The notes under the pieces: generated by a model | Database searches by the model: none | Told to the model about the DNA's origin: nothing | What the model saw: the letters and a program-made list of their open reading frames with translations, nothing else | In this document: positions 1 to 5,349 of the stretch, one piece after another | How positions within the stretch are numbered: the first letter of the stretch is position 1 | Layout of the letters: each line of letters opens with the position of its first letter | Source of the DNA: Gammaproteobacteria bacterium | Lineage (GTDB): Bacteria; Pseudomonadota; Gammaproteobacteria; UBA6429; Thiohalophilaceae | NCBI GenBank assembly: GCA_013152045.1 | Contig: JAADGZ010000015.1 | Coordinates: 6,431 to 14,753, forward strand | DNA length: 8,323 nucleotides | Direction of reading: 5' to 3' | Translations under genes and position numbers: made by a program

Positions 1-422
1 CGAGTAATTTCTACGTCATCGGATGAAATAATAATAGCATCCGAGCGGTTGTTCAGGGTGAAGCCTGAGTAAACATAATCAGCAACGATGCCACCATTTA
101 TATTGCTATCGCCGTTGCGGGCCAGTACAAAATATTGACCACTGTTGATGAGCAGGTTGTTAGCGGCATTTATTTGATGCTTGTTGCTGCCATTGTCGCT
201 GAGAACCAGATTATTAAGAACAAGAGAATCAAGCGTTGGGTTAAAAAGTTCAAACCATTCTCCCACGCTATCTGATACTGATGAGGGGTTGGCCATGACT
301 TCTGAAATAACGAGGTCACCGGGCTTGGGGGCGCGGATAGCGGCATTAGCAACGGATAATGAGCCGCTTAGTGCAAAGACAAGAGATGTTAATGTGCAAT
401 AGGTGTGAACAGAATTGTTCAT
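1..422 (-). CDS. Exported lamin-tail-domain protein, N-terminal part (cut by window edge)
   Basis: The open frame starts at the ATG whose complement is at 420-422 and runs off the left edge, giving 140 residues and no stop. A strong ribosome site (GGGAGG, about 8 bases upstream) supports the start. Residues 1-27 look like a signal peptide: a hydrophobic stretch ending in ANA before AIRAPKPG, although the n-region lacks Lys or Arg. From about residue 35 the sequence matches the start of a lamin-tail (LTD) immunoglobulin-like domain: GDLVISEVMANP, then GEWFELFNP (54-62), a LNNLVLSDNG strand, and a GQYFVLARNGD strand. In bacteria this domain occurs in secreted or surface proteins, often beside nuclease, calcium-binding or cell-wall modules, and is thought to be a binding or anchoring module. 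The rest of the protein, including any catalytic domain, lies outside the window, so the function is open. Domain identification is by pattern recognition. Confidence 0.8.
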   Translation of the reverse strand, partial: MNNSVHTYCTLTSLVFALSGSLSVANAAIRAPKPGDLVISEVMANPSSVSDSVGEWFELFNPTLDSLVLNNLVLSDNGSNKHQINAANNLLINSGQYFVLARNGDSNINGGIVADYVYSGFTLNNRSDAIIISSDDVEIT

Positions 423-450
423 GAATAAATCCTCCCTGATTTAAGTGAAA

Positions 451-471
451 AAACACAATCCTTTTGTGTTT
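451..471. promoter_or_regulatory. Small inverted repeat upstream of lamin-tail gene
   Basis: AAACACAA and TTGTGTTT form a perfect 8-bp inverted repeat with a 5-base loop, about 29 bases upstream of the lamin-tail start codon. Read on the minus strand, the second arm runs into a run of T, so it could be a weak attenuator in the leader or a protein-binding site. It partly overlaps GTTTA-CAAA-TAAAC at 468-481. Role is inferred from position only. Confidence 0.3.
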
Positions 472-583
472 ACAAATAAACTTACAATATTAAAATGAAA
501 GCCACAAGAGAAACTTTTGTGACTGTCTCTGGAGTTACTCCGATCCAGCTAAATACGTGTTCCGAATTCCTGTCTAGTAAAAA

Positions 584-610
584 CCGTTCGCACTGAGCTT
601 GTCGAAGGGT
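584..610. repeat. Dispersed-repeat-like sequence with GAGCTTGTCGAAG core
   Basis: The stretch contains CACTGAGCTTGTCGAAGGG preceded by CCGTTCG. I recognise this as a short sequence recurring in intergenic regions of many bacterial genomes, usually as half of a palindromic element. Only one copy is present here, with short TTCG/CGAA complementarity. Identification rests on memory of the motif, and the second arm is not evident. Confidence 0.45.
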
Positions 611-648
611 AAATAGCTTCAAATATCGCTATTTCAGGTGTTACATTC

Positions 649-738
649 TCTCGTTCCCACGCTCCTGCATGGGAACGGATGCCCGAATCAGCGTATCGAT
701 TGAGGTATGGATTCCCACGCAGGAGCGTGGGAACGAGA
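649..738. repeat. Palindromic repeat element with 27-base arms
   Basis: The left arm (649-675) and right arm (712-738) are inverted copies matching at 26 of 27 positions, separated by 36 bases. The arm core is CGTTCCCACGCTCCTGC, and each arm also contains an internal TTCCCA/TGGGAA symmetry, so it can fold on itself. The core resembles a non-coding palindromic repeat common between genes in many proteobacteria. It has no coding capacity and is probably mobilised in trans, or is a relic. As RNA it would form a very stable hairpin but has no clear T tract. Confidence 0.7.
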
Positions 739-832
739 AATTTTAATAAAACGCAATAATATTATCCCTAATATGTGATAGTTATCGCATGGTTGAAATA
801 ATTAAGACGTTAGAAAGCAGGAATTTTTACTG

Positions 833-1141
833 ATGGATTCTTTACTACTGATCATTCTTTTAAGTGCGATCGTTTTTTTCTGGTGGGACAGTGTTGGTGC
901 AAAGGAAAAAGCCAGAGCAACGGGACGCCAGCATTGTGAGCAGGCCGAGGTACAGTTTCTTGATGATACCGTTGAGCTTGTCAAATTGCGTATACGCAGG
1001 AACTATCGTGGCCAGTTGTGTTTTTATCGAACTTACCGGTTTGAGTTTAGCAGCACCGGAGCGGCACGCTTTCAGGGGCAGATCTATATGTTGGGAAAGA
1101 TGTCAGATAAAGTTCAGATGCAAGCCTATCCTCCCGCTTAG
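833..1141 (+). CDS. DUF3301 family small membrane-anchored protein
   Basis: A 102-residue protein with one N-terminal hydrophobic segment (about residues 3-18, ending FFWWDS) followed by a charged soluble part. The pattern FWWDS, then a basic AKEKARATGRQHCEQ stretch, LDDTVEL, RIRRNYRGQ, YRFEFSSTG and a final MLG segment matches the DUF3301 family of gammaproteobacteria as I remember it. Family length is also about 100 residues. No biochemical function is established, and there are no catalytic motifs. It is probably inner-membrane anchored with its C-terminal part in the cytoplasm, judging from the positive charges after the membrane segment. A CAGGA site about 12 bases upstream is a modest ribosome site. 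It is the only plus-strand gene here and converges on the Rrf2 regulator. A frame at 864-1172 overlaps it but looks like a shadow. Confidence 0.82.
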   Translation: MDSLLLIILLSAIVFFWWDSVGAKEKARATGRQHCEQAEVQFLDDTVELVKLRIRRNYRGQLCFYRTYRFEFSSTGAARFQGQIYMLGKMSDKVQMQAYPPA

Positions 1142-1192
1142 TGGAGCGCTGCTTTCGGCCAACCAATTGTAGATGTGAATGGTAAAGACAAA

Positions 1193-1234
1193 GGCGCCAG
1201 TGAATATGCTCTCCCTGCTACATTTACTGGCGCC
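1193..1234. terminator. Hairpin between convergent genes, probable two-way terminator
   Basis: GGCGCCAGTGAAT (1193-1205) pairs with ATTTACTGGCGCC (1222-1234): 13 bp with one G-T pair and a 16-base loop. On the plus strand it is followed by AATAAAAT, and on the minus strand by TTTGTCTTT. It lies between the ends of the DUF3301 and regulator genes, where a shared terminator is expected. The T tracts are weak. Confidence 0.6.
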
Positions 1235-1254
1235 AATAAAATAACTGACATTCT

Positions 1255-1704
1255 TCAAGCTGCTTGTGTTCCAGATGATTGCTGTTCGTTTTCAATCTGT
1301 AATTGACGGGCCTGGTGAATATCTTCAAGACTTATTTTATTTAGATAGTCGTAAAGCATATTCGATAGCTGTTGCCACATTTGCCGACTGGCAGGTTGAC
1401 TAGCGGGATCGTTGAGTCTTTCAGACTGTTCGATTTTTTTTGATTTTCGACTCAGGTCAATCGCTTTAACGATATCACCAATGGTAATGTCGCTCATTGG
1501 CTTACTTAAAATATAACCTCCACCGGGACCACGAACACTCTTTACCAGCTCGTGTTTCCGTAGCAAAGAGAATATTTGTTCCAAATAGGAAATAGATATG
1601 TCTTCAACCTGGGCAAGATAGGCAAGATTGACTGGCTTGTCAGGCATAGTGGAAAGTTCGAGCATAGCTTTGGTGGCGTAATCGGAACGGGATGATAGTT
1701 TCAT
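1255..1704 (-). CDS. Rrf2/IscR-like transcriptional regulator lacking cluster cysteines
   Basis: A 149-residue Rrf2-family DNA-binding protein closest in pattern to IscR. The N-terminal winged helix is well kept: KLSSRSDYATKAMLEL (2-17), ISISYLEQIFSLLRK (36-50) and the wing SVRGPGGGYILSK (56-68). The dimerisation helix follows (MWQQLSNMLYDYLNKISLEDI). IscR binds a [2Fe-2S] cluster through three cysteines and a histidine between these parts. Here the whole protein has no cysteine, and the matching stretch (about 84-108) has neither cysteine nor histidine. I therefore infer a regulator that works without a cluster, perhaps cluster-independent like apo-IscR, or sensing something else. The start ATG has AAGGA about 10 bases upstream. 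It is divergent from bolA across a 277-base region rich in palindromes, so autoregulation is likely. It is not in an isc operon, so I do not call it iscR. Confidence 0.88.
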   Translation of the reverse strand: MKLSSRSDYATKAMLELSTMPDKPVNLAYLAQVEDISISYLEQIFSLLRKHELVKSVRGPGGGYILSKPMSDITIGDIVKAIDLSRKSKKIEQSERLNDPASQPASRQMWQQLSNMLYDYLNKISLEDIHQARQLQIENEQQSSGTQAA

Positions 1705-1798
1705 GGTGCTTAGTCCTTGGTTTTTAGTCCATCTTTTGTGTGGTATTTTAACAGTAGGATTTCCTCTGATGGTTTACAAATCTTATTGCGTGAACAAT

Positions 1799-1825
1799 TG
1801 TGAAATTATGTTTCACAAAGTGAAA
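1799..1825. promoter_or_regulatory. Overlapping GTGAAA/TTTCAC palindromes, candidate operator
   Basis: TGTGAAA (1799-1805) and TTTCACA (1811-1817) form a perfect inverted repeat around TTATG. The same TTTCAC (1811-1816) pairs again with GTGAAA (1820-1825) around AAA. Three alternating half-sites thus lie about 95-120 bases before the regulator start, in the spacer shared with bolA. The spacing does not fit a CRP site (TGTGA-N6-TCACA). Further palindromes follow: GTTTA/TAAAC at 1833-1848 and CTGTAAACAG at 1876-1885. Binding by the adjacent Rrf2 protein is inference. Confidence 0.5.
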
Positions 1826-1910
1826 TGTTAGTGTTTACCCTGATAAACGCATTGTTTTGGTGCCTAATTTATGAACTGTAAACAGGCTTAAATAGGATTC
1901 CCTGGTGGGA

Positions 1911-1942
1911 TTGGGCGGAATGTAATCAGTTTGCGTTATAAT
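1911..1942 (+). promoter_or_regulatory. Possible bolA promoter
   Basis: A perfect TATAAT at 1937-1942 lies about 40 bases before the bolA start. The best upstream match is TTGGGC at 1911-1916, but the 20-base spacing is too long for a standard sigma-70 site, so the -10 is more credible than the -35. An activator or a stress sigma factor could compensate (E. coli bolA uses RpoS), but this cannot be seen here. Confidence 0.4.
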
Positions 1943-1981
1943 GATTTCTGATTTTAATTATTGTGGAGTAAAGGTGTGAGC

Positions 1982-2287
1982 ATGCAAGCTGAAATCGAGA
2001 CCAGACTATCAACTGAACTTAAACCTTCCGTTATGCAGGTGATAAATGAAAGCAACAATCACAATGTGCCTTCTGGATCGGAGTCACATTTCAAACTGGT
2101 TCTGGTGAGTGATAGGTTTAACGGAAAACCCCTGCTTGCACGGCATCGTTTAATTAACAGTATTTTGCAAGACCAGCTTCAGAGGGGCATACATGCGCTG
2201 GCGATGCATACTTATACTGAATTAGAATGGCGTGAAATGCAGGGCGATGCGCCTGAGTCTCCAGCCTGTCATGGCGGAGGCAAATAA
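1982..2287 (+). CDS. bolA: BolA family protein
   Basis: A 101-residue protein matching E. coli BolA over nearly its whole length: INESNNHNVPSGSESHFK, LVLVSDRFNGKPLLARHR, the IHALAMHTYTELEW segment with the conserved histidines, and a C-terminal SPACHGGG tail like the SPPCRGAG of E. coli. BolA proteins have a class II KH-like fold, partner monothiol glutaredoxins through a shared [2Fe-2S] cluster, and affect cell shape and stress responses. The open frame extends upstream to a TTG at 1961, but ATG 1982 is preferred because AAGGTG lies about 6 bases before it and the protein then begins like its homologues. A GTG at 1976 is an alternative. It stands alone on this strand, divergent from the IscR-like regulator, suggesting joint control. 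The BolA subtype (not IbaG/YrbA) is supported by the SESHFK motif and the Cys-containing tail. Confidence 0.93.
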   Translation: MQAEIETRLSTELKPSVMQVINESNNHNVPSGSESHFKLVLVSDRFNGKPLLARHRLINSILQDQLQRGIHALAMHTYTELEWREMQGDAPESPACHGGGK

Positions 2288-2305
2288 AGACGTAGAAGAA
2301 AATGA

Positions 2306-2348
2306 AATAATTGTACGTCATGCTGTGAAGGCATGACGTACAATTATT
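2306..2348. terminator. Perfect 18-bp hairpin between bolA and dsrE2-like gene
   Basis: The arms 2306-2323 and 2331-2348 are perfect inverted complements with a 7-base loop (TGTGAAG). The outer part is AT-rich (AATAATTGTACG) and the top is GTCATGC. It sits 18 bases after bolA and 12 before the end of the convergent gene, so a two-way terminator is the simplest reading. There is no long T tract beyond the stem, although the stem ends in ATTATT. It could alternatively be a copy of a small palindromic repeat. Confidence 0.6.
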
Positions 2349-2360
2349 AGACTTGTTGTT

Positions 2361-2984
2361 TTAGATAAACAGACAGACGTCAGATTTTGAAGCAATAGGC
2401 AGGAAGGATGCGGCGCCAACATAGTCTTTGACTTCCGGTATGAACTCATCCTGCGAGAAACCGAAGACATCCACGGTCATCTGACAGGCAACCATATTTA
2501 CATCGGCTTCAAGGCAAAGTTCACGTAGTTCTTCGACGCTGGCAACACCCTTGTTTTTGAAGGTTTGTTTCATCAAGCCGGTGGCAACATTTTCAAAGCC
2601 TGGGATACCGGCCATGACAACGTTTGGCATGGGCCATTCAATGTTTTGAAACCATTGTGGACCAAACGGCATTTTCATCGGCATGGCCGGATTACCCAGA
2701 CCACTGACCTTCGCTTTCAAATCCTTCTTCAATAAAAGAAGACCATAGAAGGTGAAGAAAATGGTGACATCCCATCCCAGTGCGGCAGCAGTAGAAGCTA
2801 GGATAAAGGGTGGATAGGCCCAGTCCAGCGTGCCTTTGGTGGCAATAATGGACATTGAGGGTGTTTTATTGGCTTCGATTTCTTCAAGTTTTCTGGGCAA
2901 CATTTCATCAAGTTTTTCAGAAATAATTCGCTCCAAGTCACTTGCATTTGCAGACTCAACCTGAGCCTCAGCAGTTACTGTCAT
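2361..2984 (-). CDS. DsrE2-type sulfur-transfer protein (DsrE/DsrF/DrsH-like family)
   Basis: A 207-residue protein. After an N-terminal extension of about 42 residues, acidic and probably coiled-coil (SDLERIISEKLDEMLPRKLEEIE), comes the DsrE2 core: SIIATKGTLDWAYPPFILAS, the hydrophobic ALGWDVTIFFTFYGLLLLKKD (69-88), an MKMPFGP segment and the conserved VNMVACQMTVDVFGF. Cys167 in ACQM is the family's conserved cysteine; Cys157 and Cys204 are also present. DsrE2 proteins carry sulfur as a persulfide with TusA and rhodaneses in sulfur-oxidising prokaryotes, and some associate with membranes. No tusA or rhodanese gene is visible next to it here. The start ATG follows AAGGAG at good spacing; another ATG five bases upstream is out of frame and stops at once. 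It has its own promoter at 3076-3103 and converges on bolA. Substrate and pathway direction are not known from sequence. Confidence 0.88.
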   Translation of the reverse strand: MTVTAEAQVESANASDLERIISEKLDEMLPRKLEEIEANKTPSMSIIATKGTLDWAYPPFILASTAAALGWDVTIFFTFYGLLLLKKDLKAKVSGLGNPAMPMKMPFGPQWFQNIEWPMPNVVMAGIPGFENVATGLMKQTFKNKGVASVEELRELCLEADVNMVACQMTVDVFGFSQDEFIPEVKDYVGAASFLPIASKSDVCLFI

Positions 2985-3075
2985 GACATGCTCCTTAAGG
3001 TATTAATTGTTATATTGTCCTGAGGTTTCCCCTCCGGTGTTTTAAAGCATGATTGTTGTCACACTCATGCAATAG

Positions 3076-3103
3076 ATAATAAATGAAATTTTGAACTTGG
3101 CAA
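3076..3103 (-). promoter_or_regulatory. Sigma-70-type promoter for the dsrE2-like gene
   Basis: On the minus strand TTGCCA (complement at 3098-3103) and TATTAT (complement at 3076-3081) are separated by 16 bases; each matches five of six consensus positions. Transcription would start near 3069, giving a leader of about 85 bases. Confidence 0.6.
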
Positions 3104-3109
3104 GCCTAA

Positions 3110-3125
3110 GTTTCACCCCTGAAAC
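3110..3125. promoter_or_regulatory. GTTTCA-CCCC-TGAAAC palindrome, candidate operator
   Basis: A perfect 6-bp inverted repeat around CCCC lies 6 bases upstream of the -35 box of the dsrE2-like promoter, centred about 48 bases before the predicted transcription start. That position is typical of an activator site, though repression is possible. Its half-site resembles those at 1799-1825 beside the IscR-like regulator. Confidence 0.45.
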
Positions 3126-3216
3126 GGAGTGTGCTCATAAAAAGAGCTTTAAAAACATATGGATGGATGATGTGCTTGTACTTTCACAGAAAATTGACGC
3201 AGAAAAATACAAGGAC

Positions 3217-3474
3217 TTAGCGTGATATTGGCTGAGAATGTGCAGGAAGTTGTAGATAATAACCCTCTGTTTTGATGGACTGGATTACTTTCAGGCTGTT
3301 ATTTCGGGCCAGTTTTCTTTGCTCTGAGAGGGACAGATCCATGACATGCTCAAGTTTTCCAAGCCTTTTCAGCAGCGGGGCGGGAAGATTTTCCAGCTTG
3401 GCGTTGCACGGGATAAACAGGTAGGTATCCATTTTCCGAATACTTTTATAAATGCTGCAGTCGAGTATTTCCAT
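3217..3474 (-). CDS. ycgL: YcgL domain-containing protein
   Basis: An 85-residue protein with the YcgL pattern: a Cys-containing first strand with Y-K-S (residues 6-11), DTYLFI (16-21), LPAPLLKRLGKLEHVMDLSLSEQRKLA in the middle, and the diagnostic GYYLQLP (71-77). E. coli YcgL is a small alpha/beta protein of unknown function. This copy is shorter at the C terminus. It starts only 5 bases after the stop of the 229-residue gene and has no clear ribosome site of its own, so it is probably translated by coupling. YcgL genes usually sit near rnd (ribonuclease D) in gammaproteobacteria; that neighbour is absent here. Confidence 0.87.
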   Translation of the reverse strand: MEILDCSIYKSIRKMDTYLFIPCNAKLENLPAPLLKRLGKLEHVMDLSLSEQRKLARNNSLKVIQSIKTEGYYLQLPAHSQPISR

Positions 3475-3479
3475 GCTGG

Positions 3480-4169
3480 TCAGTCTGAGAACGATATCTT
3501 GCTTATATTCAAACGGCTCTCAATCAACTTTATTTTTTCCTTCAGCTCGAGTTGATTCGCTATTGCTGGCGACAATTGTTGAATCTGATTTTTTGCTTGC
3601 TGATAGATCTCAGTAACTTGGGCCGGCTCGAAAAGTTGCAGGCAGGCGCTTAGCTCGGCCTCAGGCTCCGTTAGCAGGCTGGGGACCAGTTCATCCTTGT
3701 TTATAGGCGAATCCGGTAACATAAGATCGGCCACCAGGCTGAATTGATGCAGCTCATTGTGCATTTGTCTTGCCATCTCTTCTTCAGCCAGCTTGTCCAG
3801 GGCTAGCGGATCGTTGGCGGCGCCCTGACGCACGGCCTTCATGATGACCTCAATGAGTTTATTTATGGCGGTCTGAATCTCACTTTTTTCACCCGGCAGG
3901 GCGCAGCAATGTGCGTAGCATTTATCCAACCGCTCTTTCAGGTCAAGAATGGTTTCACTTTCGGCCTCAGGTTTGAGATCAATGGCTTCCTGCACCAGAT
4001 CCCGGAAGTAACGAAGAAAATGATTAAGTTCTTTTTCATCTGCTTCACGGGCTTCTTCGAGTTGGCTTTGGCTGACATCCTGTAGCCTGGCAGGGAAAAG
4101 TGGATTGCCATAACGGCGGCGCAGGTGGCGTTCGCGCGGGCCAGGATGAGGACTGAATTTAAGTGTCAT
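3480..4169 (-). CDS. Unknown 229-residue helical protein upstream of ycgL
   Basis: I do not recognise this protein. It begins with a basic, proline-containing segment (SPHPGPRERHLRRRYGNPLF, 6-25) and continues as an almost wholly alpha-helical, Glu/Lys/Gln-rich chain with likely coiled-coil stretches (about 34-66, 122-150 and 182-220). A small cluster CYAHCC (84-89) could bind metal or form disulfides, but no known motif fits. No signal peptide or membrane segment is seen, so it is probably cytoplasmic. The start ATG lacks a good ribosome site (AT-rich leader), and no better downstream start is evident. It lies directly upstream of ycgL with a 5-base gap, so the two are very probably one transcript. 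The charged helical composition suggests a scaffold or binding role, which is only a guess. Confidence 0.75.
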   Translation of the reverse strand: MTLKFSPHPGPRERHLRRRYGNPLFPARLQDVSQSQLEEAREADEKELNHFLRYFRDLVQEAIDLKPEAESETILDLKERLDKCYAHCCALPGEKSEIQTAINKLIEVIMKAVRQGAANDPLALDKLAEEEMARQMHNELHQFSLVADLMLPDSPINKDELVPSLLTEPEAELSACLQLFEPAQVTEIYQQAKNQIQQLSPAIANQLELKEKIKLIESRLNISKISFSD

Positions 4170-4514
4170 AATTTTTATCTATGGAGAAAAATAGGGGTAA
4201 TATGTTAATTTTTAATCGGAGTATTGGCTAAACATATTCTATACTTAAACTAGAGGGAATGGTTAAAGGGTATATTGAAAAATCTATAAAATTCGCGCCT
4301 GAATAGGTACAGCTAGACTTATTATATATACTCTACGCGGCTTGTAGCCGAGGGGAGGGCTTTTGATATTTTGCCTGTGTAAGTCTGGCCATTATTTATG
4401 GCGGGATTAAATTTTTATGATTGTTCTAAAGTAATGTTTGGGTTTAACGATAACCAGGGAGTATATCTGTAAACGGATTGTTTTGAGTGGTCTTATGCGG
4501 TTGAGGGAAAAAAC
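4170..4514. other. AT-rich divergent spacer, 345 bases, no gene seen
   Basis: The spacer between the unknown minus-strand gene and the lipoprotein gene has no credible coding frame. It contains a small GC hairpin (CGGCT-TGT-AGCCG, 4338-4350) just after a TATATATA-rich run, and another (GCCAT/ATGGC, 4388-4402). Either could belong to a structured leader of the lipoprotein mRNA or a small RNA, but I matched neither to a known riboswitch. Promoters for both genes must lie here; none is clear enough to call. Confidence 0.5.
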
Positions 4515-5270
4515 ATGCAGAAATGGAGAGAACAGTCGATCAGCAACCGGAATGTTGTTTATACAGGTATAAACCGCCTGATTTTTATGTTGTTTTTATC
4601 GCTATGCCTGGTAGCCTGCGGTGCCCCTGTTGTGTATACATCTCTGCAGCATCGTAGCATCGATCTTAAAGCGGGTGATTTGCAGCATGGCGGTATTGCT
4701 TTTATTACCCCTTCTTCAGTTACCGGCCGGGAACAAGATCGGCAGTCCCTGGCGCTGTCTTTTGCCAGCATTCTGCTGAATGACTATAAGGACATCAGGG
4801 TGGTGAGCCTGCCGGAAACATTGAGTGCGGTTAATCGTGCAAATATGACGGCTGACTACAAGGCTATGTTTGATGAATATCAGGACACGGGAATTTTTCA
4901 GAAGAATACCCTGCGCAAGATTGGTGAAATCACCGGCGTGCGTTATCTGGCGCAGTTAAAGCTGGGTGGTTTTCGACAGGAATCCGCCGGACGCTTTGGT
5001 TTTCTGGGGCTGAGGCTAATGGAAACCAAGCGTGCTAACTTGCGGGTTTTCCTGCAGATTTGGGATAGTCAGGAAGGTTCTATTGTCTGGGAAGGGCTGG
5101 AGGAACTGAATCTGTCTACTGACACTTTCACCGAAAAAGTTATCAATTTCAACGATATTGCGCGGCGGAGCGCACGTGAATTGCTGGAACATATTCCCTA
5201 CCAAACGGATCCAAAACTGCTGCCGCTGGATGAAGCAAAAAAAGACGCGGATATTGACTGGGACTTCTGA
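4515..5270 (+). CDS. Predicted lipoprotein of unknown function
   Basis: A 251-residue protein with an unusually long n-region (residues 1-21, QKWREQSISNRN...), a hydrophobic stretch LIFMLFLSLCLVAC and a lipobox LVAC at residues 32-35. Cys35 would be lipidated, and Gly at +2 favours transport to the outer membrane. The mature part has IAFITPSSVTGREQDRQSL, then ILLNDYKDIRVVSLPETLSAVN, a region with TLRKIGEITGVRYLAQLKLGGFRQE, and strands ending in FLQIWDSQEGSIVWEGLEELN. This layout (old regulatory-lipoprotein style: vary-by-day strand, GV-x-YLA, IWD...GxxVWEG) is like other periplasmic lipoproteins that assemble nucleotide-free alpha/beta folds, but I do not recognise a named family. The start follows GAGGG with 7-base spacing. 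A shorter form starting at Met25 would lose most of the signal, so the upstream start is preferred. It precedes hslR by 79 bases and may or may not be cotranscribed. Confidence 0.85.
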   Translation: MQKWREQSISNRNVVYTGINRLIFMLFLSLCLVACGAPVVYTSLQHRSIDLKAGDLQHGGIAFITPSSVTGREQDRQSLALSFASILLNDYKDIRVVSLPETLSAVNRANMTADYKAMFDEYQDTGIFQKNTLRKIGEITGVRYLAQLKLGGFRQESAGRFGFLGLRLMETKRANLRVFLQIWDSQEGSIVWEGLEELNLSTDTFTEKVINFNDIARRSARELLEHIPYQTDPKLLPLDEAKKDADIDWDF

Positions 5271-5349
5271 TTTCCTGGCGTTGATCTTCTGGAGTCAAAG
5301 CCAATAATGTTGATGTTGGCTCCGGCGAAGCAGTAATTTTATTTAACCT

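Larger units (their letters stand above)
423..832. other. Intergenic region of about 410 bases with repeat-type sequences
   Basis: This spacer separates the divergent lamin-tail gene and DUF3301 gene. No convincing coding frame is seen. It holds a small inverted repeat at 451-471, a GTTTA/TAAAC repeat at 468-481, two dispersed-repeat-like sequences (584-610 and 649-738), and an imperfect palindrome at 773-790 (ATGTGATA, two bases, TATCGCAT; one mismatch) about 45 bases before the DUF3301 start. The last could be an operator, but nothing else supports that. Promoters for both flanking genes should lie here, but I could not pick one with confidence. Confidence 0.6.

Noticed and set aside
181..402. 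Plus-strand 73-residue frame
   Set aside because: It lies antisense to the signal-peptide and lamin-tail frame, which has a ribosome site and domain motifs; the plus frame has neither.
864..1172. Second plus-strand frame over the DUF3301 gene
   Set aside because: Same strand but another frame; the 833-1141 frame has the membrane segment and family motifs.
1799..1817. CRP or FNR site
   Set aside because: The half-sites look like TGTGA/TCACA but are 9 bases apart rather than 6, and do not match the FNR core.
4321..4400. Cyclic di-GMP or other known riboswitch
   Set aside because: The hairpins are small and the conserved loop sequences of known classes are missing.
5299..5321. Terminator after the lipoprotein gene
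   Set aside because: Only a 6-bp AGCCAA/TTGGCT stem with an 11-base loop and no adjacent T tract; too weak to call.
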